Shown: positions 9,949 to 19,376 of the stretch, piece after piece
Numbering within the stretch: position 1 is the stretch's first letter
How the letters are laid out: every line of letters begins with the position of its first letter
Assembly: GCA_016223135.1 (NCBI GenBank)
Contig: JACRPQ010000006.1
Location: 248,001 to 312,000 of the forward strand
Reading direction: 5' to 3'
Length of the DNA: 64,000 bases
Source of the DNA: Chloroflexota bacterium
GTDB lineage: Bacteria; Chloroflexota; Anaerolineae; Anaerolineales; Villigracilaceae
The notes under the pieces: generated by a model
What the model saw: only the letters and a program-made list of their open reading frames with translations
Told to the model about the DNA's origin: nothing
Databases searched by the model: none
Translations under genes and position numbers: made by a program

Positions 9949-10521
9949 ATGAGTTTAAGAGTCATTGCCGGCAAGGCAAAGGGACGCAAGTTGAAGTCGG
10001 TGGAGGGCGAGACCACCCGTCCCATCACCGACCGCGTGAAGGAGGCGTTGTTCAATATTCTTGGCGCCGATGTGATTGATTCGACTTGGTGGGACTTGTT
10101 CGGCGGCACGGGCGCGGTGGGCATCGAGGCGTTGAGCCGCGGCGCGTCGTTTGTGCGCTTTACGGACTTGAACCGCACGCCGGTGGAAGTCATCAAGGAG
10201 AACCTCAAGCATTGTCAATTTGAATCGCAGGCAGAGGTGCGCCGCGCGGATGCGTTCGCGTATCTCGCGGCAGAGCCTGACCGGACATTCGAGTACATCT
10301 ACATCGCCCCGCCGCAATACAAGGAGATGTGGGTCAAGGCGCTGGAGTTGCTGGATGAGAACCCCGGCTGGCTGGCGGAGGATGGCTGGGTCATTGTGCA
10401 GATTGCCCCCAGGGAATATAAGACCTCCGCGCCCGCCATCGTAAACCTCGAAGAATTCGACCAGCGGAAATACGGCAGTACACTGCTGGTCTTTTACCAG
10501 CGGAAAGAAAAAGCCGCCTAA
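9949..10521 (+). CDS. rsmD: 16S rRNA (guanine(966)-N(2))-methyltransferase RsmD-like
   Basis: 'MSLRVIAGKAKGRKLKSVEGETTRPITDRVKEALFNIL', 'DLFGGTGAVGIEALSRGA', 'IAPPQYKEM'. Confidence 0.9.
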   Translation: MSLRVIAGKAKGRKLKSVEGETTRPITDRVKEALFNILGADVIDSTWWDLFGGTGAVGIEALSRGASFVRFTDLNRTPVEVIKENLKHCQFESQAEVRRADAFAYLAAEPDRTFEYIYIAPPQYKEMWVKALELLDENPGWLAEDGWVIVQIAPREYKTSAPAIVNLEEFDQRKYGSTLLVFYQRKEKAA

Positions 10522-10561
10522 GTTTAGAGAACATCCCCCTACACGTAGATAAGGAGGCAGC

Positions 10562-11050
10562 ATGGACATCCAAAGCGTGAAAATCGAAAAACCGGAAGCC
10601 GTCAATTTCATCCTTGGGCAGTCGCACTTCATCAAAACTGTGGAAGATATTCACGAGGCGCTGGTCACGTCGGTGCCGGGCATCAAGTTTGGGCTGGCGT
10701 TTTGCGAAGCGTCGGGGGAATGTCTCGTGCGTTGGACGGGAACGGACGAGGCGATGATCGAACTGGCGAAGAAGAACGCCCTGGCAATCGGCGCGGGACA
10801 TTCGTTCATCGTGTTTTTGGGCGAGGGGTTCTACCCCATCAACGTCTTGAACGCGGTCAAAAACGTGCCGGAGGTGGCGCGTATCTTCTGCGCCACCGCC
10901 AACCCCGTCGAGGTGCTGGTTGCCCAAACCGGGCAGGGACGCGGCATCCTGGGCGTGGTGGACGGCTTCTCCCCCAAAGGCGTGGAGGACGAAAACGGCA
11001 TCGCCTGGCGTAAGAACCTCCTGCGCCGGTTCGGTTACAAGATTGCGTAG
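10562..11050 (+). CDS. Adenosine-specific kinase family protein
   Basis: Whole-length resemblance to the family ('GAGHSFIVFLGEGFYPINVLNAVKNVPEVARIFCATANPVEVLVAQT'). Confidence 0.88.
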   Translation: MDIQSVKIEKPEAVNFILGQSHFIKTVEDIHEALVTSVPGIKFGLAFCEASGECLVRWTGTDEAMIELAKKNALAIGAGHSFIVFLGEGFYPINVLNAVKNVPEVARIFCATANPVEVLVAQTGQGRGILGVVDGFSPKGVEDENGIAWRKNLLRRFGYKIA

Positions 11051-11072
11051 ATTTTCTCTGCTAATCTTTGCC

Positions 11073-11192
11073 TAGCGACCTGACAGTTTCAAATGGGACG
11101 CTGAAAAACACAGATAAACGCAGAAAAAAACAACTTAAATCAGCGTAAATCAGCGTTCATCTGCGTCCCAAAACAAAAGTGTCGGGTGGCTA
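11073..11192. mobile_element. MITE-like element, family B (copy 1), 120 bp with 10-bp target duplication
   Basis: TAGCGACCTGACAG...GTGTCGGGTGGCTA ends; aatctttgcc at 11063-11072 and 11193-11202. Confidence 0.8.
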
Positions 11193-11312
11193 AATCTTTG
11201 CCAATCTTCACGAATTCTGGCATGGCAATGCCCGCCCGCCTTGCAAAATCATATAAATTCCGGCCTCCTTGAACGCCAAAGCGCCGCCATGCTACAATGA
11301 TATACATGACTT

Positions 11313-11411
11313 TATTGCAAAAGGTCATTTCACCGCCAAGCCGCAAAATGCGCGGAGGTTTACAATAAAAAACTCTGCGCCTCCGCGTCTCTGCGATGAG
11401 TTTTTGCAGTG
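11313..11411. repeat. Dispersed palindromic element, family H (copy 1)
   Basis: tattgcaaaaggtcatttcaccgccaagccgcaaaatgcgcgg...ctctgcgatgagtttttgcag; interrupted second copy at 35193-35531. Confidence 0.65.
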
Positions 11412-11438
11412 GACTCACAAATCATTTTGGAGAACGCC

Positions 11439-12623
11439 ATGACCACTCGCCGCGCCCCCTCTCGAATCATCCCGCGCGCGTTTCCGGGCATCAAGCCGGA
11501 CGAAATCGAAGAATTGATTGCCCGCAGCAAAGTGCGCTCCTACACGCCCGGCTCCATTCTCTGCCAGGAAAACGCCGTCGAAGATACGTTCTACATGATA
11601 CTCGAAGGCGAAGTGGAGGTCACCAAGGTCATCAACAACGCTGAAAAGCGTTTGCTCAAAACACTGGGACCTGGGGACTTTTTCGGCGAAATGGCGCTCA
11701 TCCACAACGCGCCGCGCGCCGCCACCGTCACTGCCCGCACATCCCTTACCACCCTCGAACTCGATAAAGCCTCCTTTGACCGCGTCCTCAAAAACTCCAG
11801 CAGCATCGCCATGGCGATGGTCAGCGAAATCAGCGAACGTCTGCGCACGAACGACCAGATGGCGGTGGAAGATTTGCGCATGCGCGCAGGCGAACTCGCC
11901 CAGGCATATCAAAAACTCGCCGAGCAGGAACTTGCCCGCCGCGAGTTTCTCACCAACATCGCCCACGAACTCCGCACGCCGCTTATGGTGGCGCTGGGGT
12001 ATCTGCAGATGATTCAAAACGGCGTCTTGAGCGGCGACCAGTTATCGGCGGGCATCGAAACGATTTCCCGCAACATCCAGCAGATCGCCACACTCGTCAA
12101 TGACATCCTGTTCCTCCAGGAGTTGGATCTCGTCCTGCCCGATTTTCAGAAAGTGGATATGAATCAGGTGGCGCGGGCGGTGATTGAACGCTACGAAGAC
12201 AAAGCCCGCGAGCGCGGCGTCATCCTGCGCTTCACCCCGACCCCCAACCTGCCTCCCGCTTGGGGAGATTTCAAATCGCTCGAACGGGCGCTCATGGCGC
12301 TGGTGGATAACGCCATCAAGTTCAGTCCCAAAGGCGGCGATGTGGAGATTCGCATCATCGCCGAGCCGGAGACTCTGCTGATTGACGTGCATGACCACGG
12401 CATTGGCATCCCCAAAGAGAATCTTCGCAAAATCTTCGACCGCTTCTATCACCTCGACAAACATGAGGAGAATCTCTTCAGCGGCATCGGGCTGGGACTT
12501 GCCATTACGCGCCAGGTTATCGAACAGCATCACGGCTCGCTCGAAGTGGTAAGCGAGCCCGAACACGGCACCACGTTTACCATCATCCTGAAACGCGCTG
12601 ACCATCCCCACTCTTCGGCATAG
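11439..12623 (+). CDS. Cyclic-nucleotide-binding-domain sensor histidine kinase
   Basis: CNB fold with phosphate-binding-cassette motif FGEMALIHNAPRAATVTA; H-box FLTNIAHELRTPLMVALGYL; N/G boxes. Confidence 0.9.
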   Translation: MTTRRAPSRIIPRAFPGIKPDEIEELIARSKVRSYTPGSILCQENAVEDTFYMILEGEVEVTKVINNAEKRLLKTLGPGDFFGEMALIHNAPRAATVTARTSLTTLELDKASFDRVLKNSSSIAMAMVSEISERLRTNDQMAVEDLRMRAGELAQAYQKLAEQELARREFLTNIAHELRTPLMVALGYLQMIQNGVLSGDQLSAGIETISRNIQQIATLVNDILFLQELDLVLPDFQKVDMNQVARAVIERYEDKARERGVILRFTPTPNLPPAWGDFKSLERALMALVDNAIKFSPKGGDVEIRIIAEPETLLIDVHDHGIGIPKENLRKIFDRFYHLDKHEENLFSGIGLGLAITRQVIEQHHGSLEVVSEPEHGTTFTIILKRADHPHSSA

Positions 12624-12632
12624 CAATTCTTT

Positions 12633-13193
12633 TCACTCTCCAAACACCACCGTCAACTTCCCTTCGTCATCGTAATATGACCGCCCGCTGAACGGCGCAT
12701 CCCCCCGCTTCATCGCATGGATTTTGCCCAAGAGGACAGGCAGGTCTTCCACAACGGGCAATTCGCCAATGCGCTCAAAGGGAATCCATTCCGCCAAGCC
12801 TTCCCTCGAGGGCTGCGGCTCGCCATCCCCCTCGCCGCTGAAAACATACAACGCAATCCCCGTCTCCCCGGCGTCCACCATCAGCGTGCCGCACAGCCAG
12901 AGGTCCGCGCTGAGACCGGTCTCCTCGAGCAGTTCGCGCTTCGCCGCCGAGAGGACATCCTCTCCGCGCTCCACATGTCCGCCGAGACCGTTGTATCGGT
13001 TTGCCCACAAACGTTTTGTCGGCGCGCCCTTGAGCAATAAATACGATTCCCCGCGCCGCAGGAAGATGGCGGTGCGGGGAATGACGGTGTATCTATCCTT
13101 CGTTACGCCCTGGTCGGATTGAGGCATGGTTTCAATATGGCGGCGGTCGTCGAGCAGGACGAAGTCCATATCGAGACCCCGCCGCTCGATCAA
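12633..13193 (-). CDS. NUDIX hydrolase
   Basis: Nudix box GGHVERGEDVLSAAKRELLEETGL. Confidence 0.9.
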   Translation of the reverse strand: MIERRGLDMDFVLLDDRRHIETMPQSDQGVTKDRYTVIPRTAIFLRRGESYLLLKGAPTKRLWANRYNGLGGHVERGEDVLSAAKRELLEETGLSADLWLCGTLMVDAGETGIALYVFSGEGDGEPQPSREGLAEWIPFERIGELPVVEDLPVLLGKIHAMKRGDAPFSGRSYYDDEGKLTVVFGE

Positions 13194-13208
13194 CCGCCGT
13201 GTATAAAT

Positions 13209-14273
13209 CTACGCCACCGTGATGCTCTTGTCCAAATACACATCCTGGATGGTGTTGAGCAGTTTCACGCCTTCCGCCATCGGTCGCTGGAAGGCTTTGC
13301 GCCCGGAGATAAGCCCCATACCGCCGGCGCGCTTGTTGATGACCGCTGTCGCCGCGGCGTCACCGAAATCGTTCGCGCCCGAAGCGCCGCCGCTGTTGAT
13401 CAAACCGATGCGCCCCATGTAATTGTTCGCCACCTGATAGCGGCACAGGTCAATGGGATGGTCGCTGGTCAGTTCGCTGTAGATGCGCTTGTCGTGCTTG
13501 CCGTAGGAACTGTCGCCGGTGTTCAGAGCGAGGTAACCGCCGTTGTTCTCCGGCAGTTTCTGCTTGATGATGTCCGCTTCGAGCGTGACGCCGAGATGAT
13601 TCGCCTGCCCGGTCAAATCCGCCGAGACATGGTAATCCTTATCCTTTTTGAAGGCGGGATTGCGCAAATAACACCACAAGATGGTCGCCATGCCAAGTTG
13701 ATGGGCAAGGGCAAAGGCTTCGGCAATTTCGATCAGTTCACGGTGCGAGTCTTCCGAACCGAAGTAAATGGTCGCGCCGACTGCCGCCGCGCCCATGTCG
13801 TAAGCCTGCTCCACCGTCCCGAACAAAATCTGCTCGAAGTTGTTGGGATAGGTCAGCAGTTCATTGTGGTTGATTTTGACGATGAACGGGATTTTGTGCG
13901 CATACTTGCGGGACATGATGCCCAGCACGCCAAACGTGGATGCGACCGCATTGCACCCGCCTTCGATGGCAAGTTCGATGATCTTTTCCGGGTCGAAGTA
14001 ATCGGGGTTCTTGGCAAAACTGGCGCCGCCCGAATGCTCGATGCCCTGATCCACCGGCAGGATCGAGAGGTATCCCGTCCCGCCGAGGCGTCCATGGTTG
14101 TACATTCGCTGCAGGTTACCCAGCACGCGGTTGTTACGGTCCGACTGTGCAAAGATGCGGTCCACGAAATCGGGACCCGGCAAGTGCAGGCGCTCTTTGG
14201 GAATCTTGGGCGAATTGAATCCAAGCAGGTATTCCGCCTTATCGCCCAGCAGGGATTGAATATCTGTCGTCAT
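13209..14273 (-). CDS. Class I fructose-bisphosphate aldolase (DhnA/archaeal type)
   Basis: '[15 protein letters not shown]', '[15 protein letters not shown]', '[12 protein letters not shown]', '[19 protein letters not shown]'. Confidence 0.9.
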   Translation of the reverse strand: MTTDIQSLLGDKAEYLLGFNSPKIPKERLHLPGPDFVDRIFAQSDRNNRVLGNLQRMYNHGRLGGTGYLSILPVDQGIEHSGGASFAKNPDYFDPEKIIELAIEGGCNAVASTFGVLGIMSRKYAHKIPFIVKINHNELLTYPNNFEQILFGTVEQAYDMGAAAVGATIYFGSEDSHRELIEIAEAFALAHQLGMATILWCYLRNPAFKKDKDYHVSADLTGQANHLGVTLEADIIKQKLPENNGGYLALNTGDSSYGKHDKRIYSELTSDHPIDLCRYQVANNYMGRIGLINSGGASGANDFGDAAATAVINKRAGGMGLISGRKAFQRPMAEGVKLLNTIQDVYLDKSITVA

Positions 14274-14478
14274 GGTTGCTCTCCTTGACCGGCGCGCTTC
14301 GCGCCGCTAATAATTTGATTTGGTTTCGGCGGAGGGCTTCGCCCCCTAAAACTCCAGCAAACCGCTTCAACTTGATTATAACCAGAAAGTACGGCTATAA
14401 TGGGTTCGTGCGACAAAATCGAGCAGCAGCCGTATATCCTCGTAGCGCTATCGCGCCAACTACATACAGGAGGCATCC

Positions 14479-15003
14479 ATGAACGATTTCTTTGAGAAAG
14501 TAACCAGCATGCAGGACCCTTTCAAAAAACTGGCGTCCTACATCCCCGGCTTCAGCGGGTACGTGGAACGACAACACCGGCGCGACGCCGACAAACTCCT
14601 GCGGGACACTGTCGCGCGCCGCTTCGAGGAACAATGGCAGCGCGCATCTCAATTGCAGGAAGAGATGGTCGGCAGCGGCATGATTGCTTATGTGGACGAC
14701 ATGGAAAAAGCCGCCATCCAATTGCGCACCTTCATTGACCGCATTCGCACCGCGCCGCGCGGCTATTCCGGTCTGTTCGATGCGGTCAAAATCAACGAAA
14801 AAGAACTCGAAGCAATCTACCAGTTCGACGCGGCGTTCTTTGACCTCGCCGAGCAGGTGGCGCGCGCCAACGACAACGTGGAAGCCAGCATGGGCGACGA
14901 ATCTGCCCTGCCCGCCGCCATCCGCAACCTTGTTACCTTGGCGCGCCTTGCCAACGAAACCTACGATAAGCGCGCCGAAGCCATCACCGGATCAAGTTCA
15001 TAA
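14479..15003 (+). CDS. Hypothetical protein
   Basis: Complete ORF, RBS aggaggc upstream of ATG. Confidence 0.7.
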   Translation: MNDFFEKVTSMQDPFKKLASYIPGFSGYVERQHRRDADKLLRDTVARRFEEQWQRASQLQEEMVGSGMIAYVDDMEKAAIQLRTFIDRIRTAPRGYSGLFDAVKINEKELEAIYQFDAAFFDLAEQVARANDNVEASMGDESALPAAIRNLVTLARLANETYDKRAEAITGSSS

Positions 15004-15036
15004 CCAACCAGGGCAGAGGCTCCTGTAAGTTCACCC

Positions 15037-16479
15037 ATGTGGCACAACTACATCAACGCAACCACAATTGACGAAGCGCTGGCTGTCTTAGCCAAAGAGG
15101 GAGAGCGCGCCCGCCTCATCGCCGGCGGCACTGACCTCCTCCTCGAACTCGAACGCGGCGTCCGCACAGGCATTCACACCGTCATAGACATCTCGCGCAT
15201 CCCTCGCCTCGACCAGATTACCCTCGACGAAGACCGCGTCATTCACCTCGGCGCACTCGTCACACACAACCACTGCGTCGCATCGAAACTCATCCGCGAA
15301 CGGGCGGCACCACTGGCGCGCGCGGCGTGGGAAGTGGGCGCGCCGCAAATCCGCAACCGCGGCACGGTGGCAGGCAACCTCATCACCGCTTCGCCCGCCA
15401 ACGACACCATCACGCCCCTCATGGCGCTTGGCGCATCCGTCACCCTCGCATCCACGCGCGGCACGCGCACAATTCCACTCCAAGACTTCTACACCGGCGT
15501 CCGCAAAACGGTGATGCAGCCCGATGAAATGCTCATCGAGATTTCCTTCCCGGCGATGAAAGAGACTCAGCGCGGGACATTCATCAAACTGGCGCTGCGC
15601 CGCGCCCAGGCAATCTCTGTGGTCAACGTGGCGGTCATTCTTAATCTGGAGGCTGATACTGTCCAATCAGCCTCCATCACGCTGGGAGCGGTTGCCCCCA
15701 CCATCATCCACGCTGCCGAAGCGGAGACTTTCCTCGCCGGCAAGCGGCTCACCGATGAAGTCATCGAAGAATCCGCCCGCCTGACAATGCAAGCCGCTCG
15801 CCCGATTGACGACATCCGCGGTTCCGCCGCGTACCGCCGCGAGATGGTACGCGTTTGCACGCGGCGCGGGTTGAGGTCACTGCGTGATGGGGAGACTCAG
15901 GCTCAGGTCCCGGAAGATGCGGTGCTGTTGTGGGGAAATGAGTCGTCAAAGATCAAAAGTCAAAGGTCGGAATTTCCCGCCAGCCCCATCGAGACAACGG
16001 TCAACGGCAAAAAATACACAGTCAACAGCGGACACGATAAAACCCTGCTAAGATTTCTTCGTGAAGACTTGGGCTTGACTGGCACGAAGGAAGGCTGCGC
16101 CGAGGGCGAATGCGGCGCCTGCACCGTGTTCCTGGACGGCAAGGCGGTGATGGCGTGTCTTGTCCCTGCGCCGCGTGCGCACGGAGCGGAGATTGTCACC
16201 GTTGAAGGTTTGGCAGACCTCACCCCTGCCCTCTCTACGACAGACAGGCTGCACCCCGTGCAGGAGGCTTTCATTCAGGACGGCGCGGTGCAGTGCGGGT
16301 ATTGCACGCCGGGCTTTATCATGTCGGCGGCGAAACTGCTGGAAGAGAAACCCAACCCCAAGCGGGAGGAAATCGAGCAGGCAATTACCGGCAATCTGTG
16401 TCGCTGCACGGGCTATTACAAGATTGTTCAAGCGATTGAACATGCGGCGCAAAGGAAGGTGACAGATGGGCAAGTATAG
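15037..16479 (+). CDS. Fused xanthine-dehydrogenase-family FAD-binding subunit and 2Fe-2S subunit
   Basis: N-terminal half: [43 protein letters not shown]-terminal half: [40 protein letters not shown]; single uninterrupted frame. Confidence 0.93.
   Translation: MWHNYINATTIDEALAVLAKEGERARLIAGGTDLLLELERGVRTGIHTVIDISRIPRLDQITLDEDRVIHLGALVTHNHCVASKLIRERAAPLARAAWEVGAPQIRNRGTVAGNLITASPANDTITPLMALGASVTLASTRGTRTIPLQDFYTGVRKTVMQPDEMLIEISFPAMKETQRGTFIKLALRRAQAISVVNVAVILNLEADTVQSASITLGAVAPTIIHAAEAETFLAGKRLTDEVIEESARLTMQAARPIDDIRGSAAYRREMVRVCTRRGLRSLRDGETQAQVPEDAVLLWGNESSKIKSQRSEFPASPIETTVNGKKYTVNSGHDKTLLRFLREDLGLTGTKEGCAEGECGACTVFLDGKAVMACLVPAPRAHGAEIVTVEGLADLTPALSTTDRLHPVQEAFIQDGAVQCGYCTPGFIMSAAKLLEEKPNPKREEIEQAITGNLCRCTGYYKIVQAIEHAAQRKVTDGQV
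15945..15972. repeat. In-frame heptad repeat at the FAD/2Fe-2S domain junction
   Basis: gtcaaag atcaaaa gtcaaag gtcggaa. Confidence 0.7.
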
Positions 16480-16885
16480 TTCGCGGGTTGTCAAACCCTC
16501 CATGCCGAAGCGCAACACAGTCAATCCATATATGCGCGGCATCGGTTGTTTGCTCATGATCATTGTGCCGGTGTTTTCCTATGGAGTGGGCGATTGGCTT
16601 GCCGGGCAGGGATTTGGCTACCCGGTCATCCCGCGCGAATGGTACGGCGTCATCACCTTCCCAGCCTGGCTGTCGAATCTGGCGGGCTTGAATATCGTGC
16701 TGCAATTTCTGGCGCGCATTCCTCACCTGCCCGCCACGCTGGCGATTGCCGTTATCGTAATGATTGTCGTCGGCGGTCTCATGTCGGTCATTTTTGGGTG
16801 GGCATATTCGCTCCTCGCCCCTTCTCCCTACGGACCGATGGATGTACCGCCGCCGCGCGTGAAGACCCGAAAGTACAAACGCTAA
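16466..16885 (+). CDS. Small membrane protein, hypothetical
   Basis: Overlaps upstream stop; hydrophobic helices. Confidence 0.65.
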   Translation: MGKYSSRVVKPSMPKRNTVNPYMRGIGCLLMIIVPVFSYGVGDWLAGQGFGYPVIPREWYGVITFPAWLSNLAGLNIVLQFLARIPHLPATLAIAVIVMIVVGGLMSVIFGWAYSLLAPSPYGPMDVPPPRVKTRKYKR

Positions 16886-16908
16886 ACAGTGAAGGCTTAC
16901 GCTGATTA

Positions 16909-16956
16909 TGGCTCATTGGGAATTGACTTTGGTACACGGATTTCACGGAAAATCCC
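16909..16956. repeat. Dispersed intergenic repeat, family F (copy 1)
   Basis: tggctcattgggaattgactttggtacacggatttcacggaaaatc; inverted relative at 56021-56080. Confidence 0.6.
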
Positions 16957-17022
16957 AAAGAGCCCTGAATATCTCTCCTGTTTGATACAGCAGGCAGTTA
17001 CCCAAGAGCAGACCTAAAAACC

Positions 17023-19209
17023 ATGACCACCTACAACCACATTGGCAAATCCCTCGCGCGTGTGGATGCGCGCGGCAAAGTGACCGGCGAGACACCCTAT
17101 TCCGGCGACCTTTCGATGCCGGGCATGCTGCACATGAAGGTTCTGTTTGCCGGGCGTCCGCACGCACGGATTAAATCCATTGACACCAGCAAAGCGGAAG
17201 CCGCGCCCGGCGTGGTTGCGGTGTTCACCGCAAAGGACGTGCCGGTCAACGAGTACGGCTTGCAGTGGCAGGATCAGCCTGTCTTGTGCGGACCCGGCTC
17301 ATCGAAGCCCGGCGCGGACGTGGTGCGCTTCGTCGGGGACCAGGTGGCGGTCGTCGTGGCGGAAAGCGAAGCGCAAGCCGCGGCGGCGGTGAAGTTGATT
17401 AAGGTCGAGTATGAGGACCTGCCCGTCGTCACCGATCCGCTCGAGGCGATGAAGCCCGGCGCGCCGCGCGTTCACGAAGAGATTGGGGATTCAAACATCT
17501 GCGTCCATTACAAAATCCGCAAAGGCAACGTGGACGAGGCGTTTGCCAAAGCCGATGTCATTGTTGAAAGCGAGTACCGCACGCCGGTGCAGGAACATGC
17601 CTACCTCCAGCCGGAAGCGGGGCTGGCATATATTGACGATGAGGGGCGTGTGACGGTGGTCTGCGGCGGGCAGTGGACGCACGAAGACCAGGAGCAAATT
17701 GCCCATGCGTTGGGCTTGCCGGAAGACCACATCCGCGTGATTTATCCTGCCATCGGCGGGGCGTTCGGCGGGCGCGAGGATATGTCGGTCCAGATTGTTC
17801 TGGCGCTGGCGGCGTGGAAACTGCGCAAGCCGGTGCGCATTATTTGGTCGCGGCAGGAATCCATCATCGGGCATGGGAAACGTCATCCAGTCATTTTGCG
17901 CGCAAAATGGGGAGCGACGAAAGACGGCAAGGTCATCGCCATCCAAAACGAAATCATCGGCGATGGCGGCGCGTACATGTACACCACCAACAAAGTGCTA
18001 GGGAATTCCACGATTACCTCCACAGGTCCGTACTTCATCCCCAACGTGAAGACGGATGTGTACGGCGTTTATACCAACAACGTTCCCAGCGCGGCATTCC
18101 GCGGCTTTGGCGCCCCCCAAGCGTTGTTCATGGCGGAAATGCAGATGAACAAACTCGCCGAAAAACTCGGCATGGACCCGGTGGAATTTCGTCTGAAGAA
18201 TGCGCTCAAAGACGGCGACACGCTGGGCGTCGGCACGCCGGCGCCGGGTCCGGTCAGCGTGATTGAATGCATCGAAGCGGCGAGGCAGAGGTTTGGGTGG
18301 GATGGCGGAAAACGGAAAGCGGAAAGCGCCTCCCACATAAAAAGGGGTAGAGGCTTCGCGGCTGGGTTCAAGAACATCGGTTTTTCGTTCGGCTATCAAG
18401 AGAACTGCTGGGCAAAGATTGAGCTGCGCGGCAAGGCAGAGGTGGACGAAGCGATTCTCTACCATGCCAGCGCGGAGGTCGGGCAGGGTACGCACACGGT
18501 CATGGCGCAGATGGCGGCGGAGGCGTTGGGCATCCCGCTGGAAAAGGTGCGGTTGGTTGCGTCAGATACAGCAACGACCAACACCTCCGGTTCGGTCTCC
18601 GCCTCGCGCATGACCTTCATGTCTGGCAACGCCATCCGCGGCGCGGCGGAGATTGCGCTCAAAAAATGGAAAGCGGAGGAACGTCCTGCGGTTGGCGAGT
18701 TCAAGTACCTCGCGCCGCGCACCACCACCTTCGAGCCGGAGACGGGTTACTCGACTCCCAACTTCGCCTACGCCTGGGTTGCCCAAGCCGCCGAAGTGGA
18801 AGTGGACACCGAAACCGGTCACGTGCGCGTCATCCGCTTTGTCTCTGCAGACGATGTAGGGCAGGCAATCAACCCCGCCCTCGTGCAGGGACAGGTGGAA
18901 GGCGCGGTGGTGCAGGCGCAGGGCTACGCCATTCAGGAAGAGTACAAGACCAAAAACGGCTACGTCCTCACCGACCAACTCAGCACTTACCTCATCCCCA
19001 CCGTGTTGGATATTCCCGAAAAGGTCGAGACTGTCCTTGTCGAAGTGCCTGATCCAAACGGACCTTGGGGCGCGCGCGGCGTGGGTGAACTTCCTTACCT
19101 GCCGGTGGTTCCCGCCATCGCCGCCGCCATCCATGACGCGACGGGCGTGTGGATTGACGAGTTCCCGTTCACGCCGGAGCGCGTGCTGCGCGCGCTGGGG
19201 AAGATTTGA
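17023..19209 (+). CDS. Xanthine-dehydrogenase/aldehyde-oxidase-family molybdopterin-binding subunit
   Basis: GGAFGGREDMSVQ, SAAFRGFGAPQA, SAEVGQGTHTVMAQMAAEALG, ARGVGELPYLPVVPAIAAAIHDATG. Confidence 0.95.
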   Translation: MTTYNHIGKSLARVDARGKVTGETPYSGDLSMPGMLHMKVLFAGRPHARIKSIDTSKAEAAPGVVAVFTAKDVPVNEYGLQWQDQPVLCGPGSSKPGADVVRFVGDQVAVVVAESEAQAAAAVKLIKVEYEDLPVVTDPLEAMKPGAPRVHEEIGDSNICVHYKIRKGNVDEAFAKADVIVESEYRTPVQEHAYLQPEAGLAYIDDEGRVTVVCGGQWTHEDQEQIAHALGLPEDHIRVIYPAIGGAFGGREDMSVQIVLALAAWKLRKPVRIIWSRQESIIGHGKRHPVILRAKWGATKDGKVIAIQNEIIGDGGAYMYTTNKVLGNSTITSTGPYFIPNVKTDVYGVYTNNVPSAAFRGFGAPQALFMAEMQMNKLAEKLGMDPVEFRLKNALKDGDTLGVGTPAPGPVSVIECIEAARQRFGWDGGKRKAESASHIKRGRGFAAGFKNIGFSFGYQENCWAKIELRGKAEVDEAILYHASAEVGQGTHTVMAQMAAEALGIPLEKVRLVASDTATTNTSGSVSASRMTFMSGNAIRGAAEIALKKWKAEERPAVGEFKYLAPRTTTFEPETGYSTPNFAYAWVAQAAEVEVDTETGHVRVIRFVSADDVGQAINPALVQGQVEGAVVQAQGYAIQEEYKTKNGYVLTDQLSTYLIPTVLDIPEKVETVLVEVPDPNGPWGARGVGELPYLPVVPAIAAAIHDATGVWIDEFPFTPERVLRALGKI
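18306..18328. repeat. In-frame heptad repeat inside the Mo-binding subunit gene
   Basis: cggaaaa cggaaag cggaaag. Confidence 0.6.
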
Positions 19210-19218
19210 TTCCTGTTT

Positions 19219-19248
19219 CTTTACCGTACACAGAAACCCTAAAGGTCT
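19219..19248. repeat. Single arm of palindromic family E
   Basis: ctttaccgtacacagaaaccctaaaggtct; matches the right arm at 35450-35480. Confidence 0.65.
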
Positions 19249-19376
19249 GTCTGTGGTTGGAATCTGTGATTGGAAAATGAACTTCAAAGCACTCTCTAAA
19301 GGATTATTTTGGTGCGTACTCGGCGTTCTCTTACGCCGACGGACACGGGAGAGAACGTCTTTTATACAAACAAGCC

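Noticed and set aside
13119-14288. 389-aa plus-strand ORF
   Set aside because: Shadow of the class I aldolase gene, which has clear family motifs.
17023-19209. CO dehydrogenase large subunit (CoxL)
   Set aside because: Active-site region reads SAAFRGFGAPQ, not the CoxL-type Cys-containing loop; assigned to the XDH/aldehyde oxidase family.
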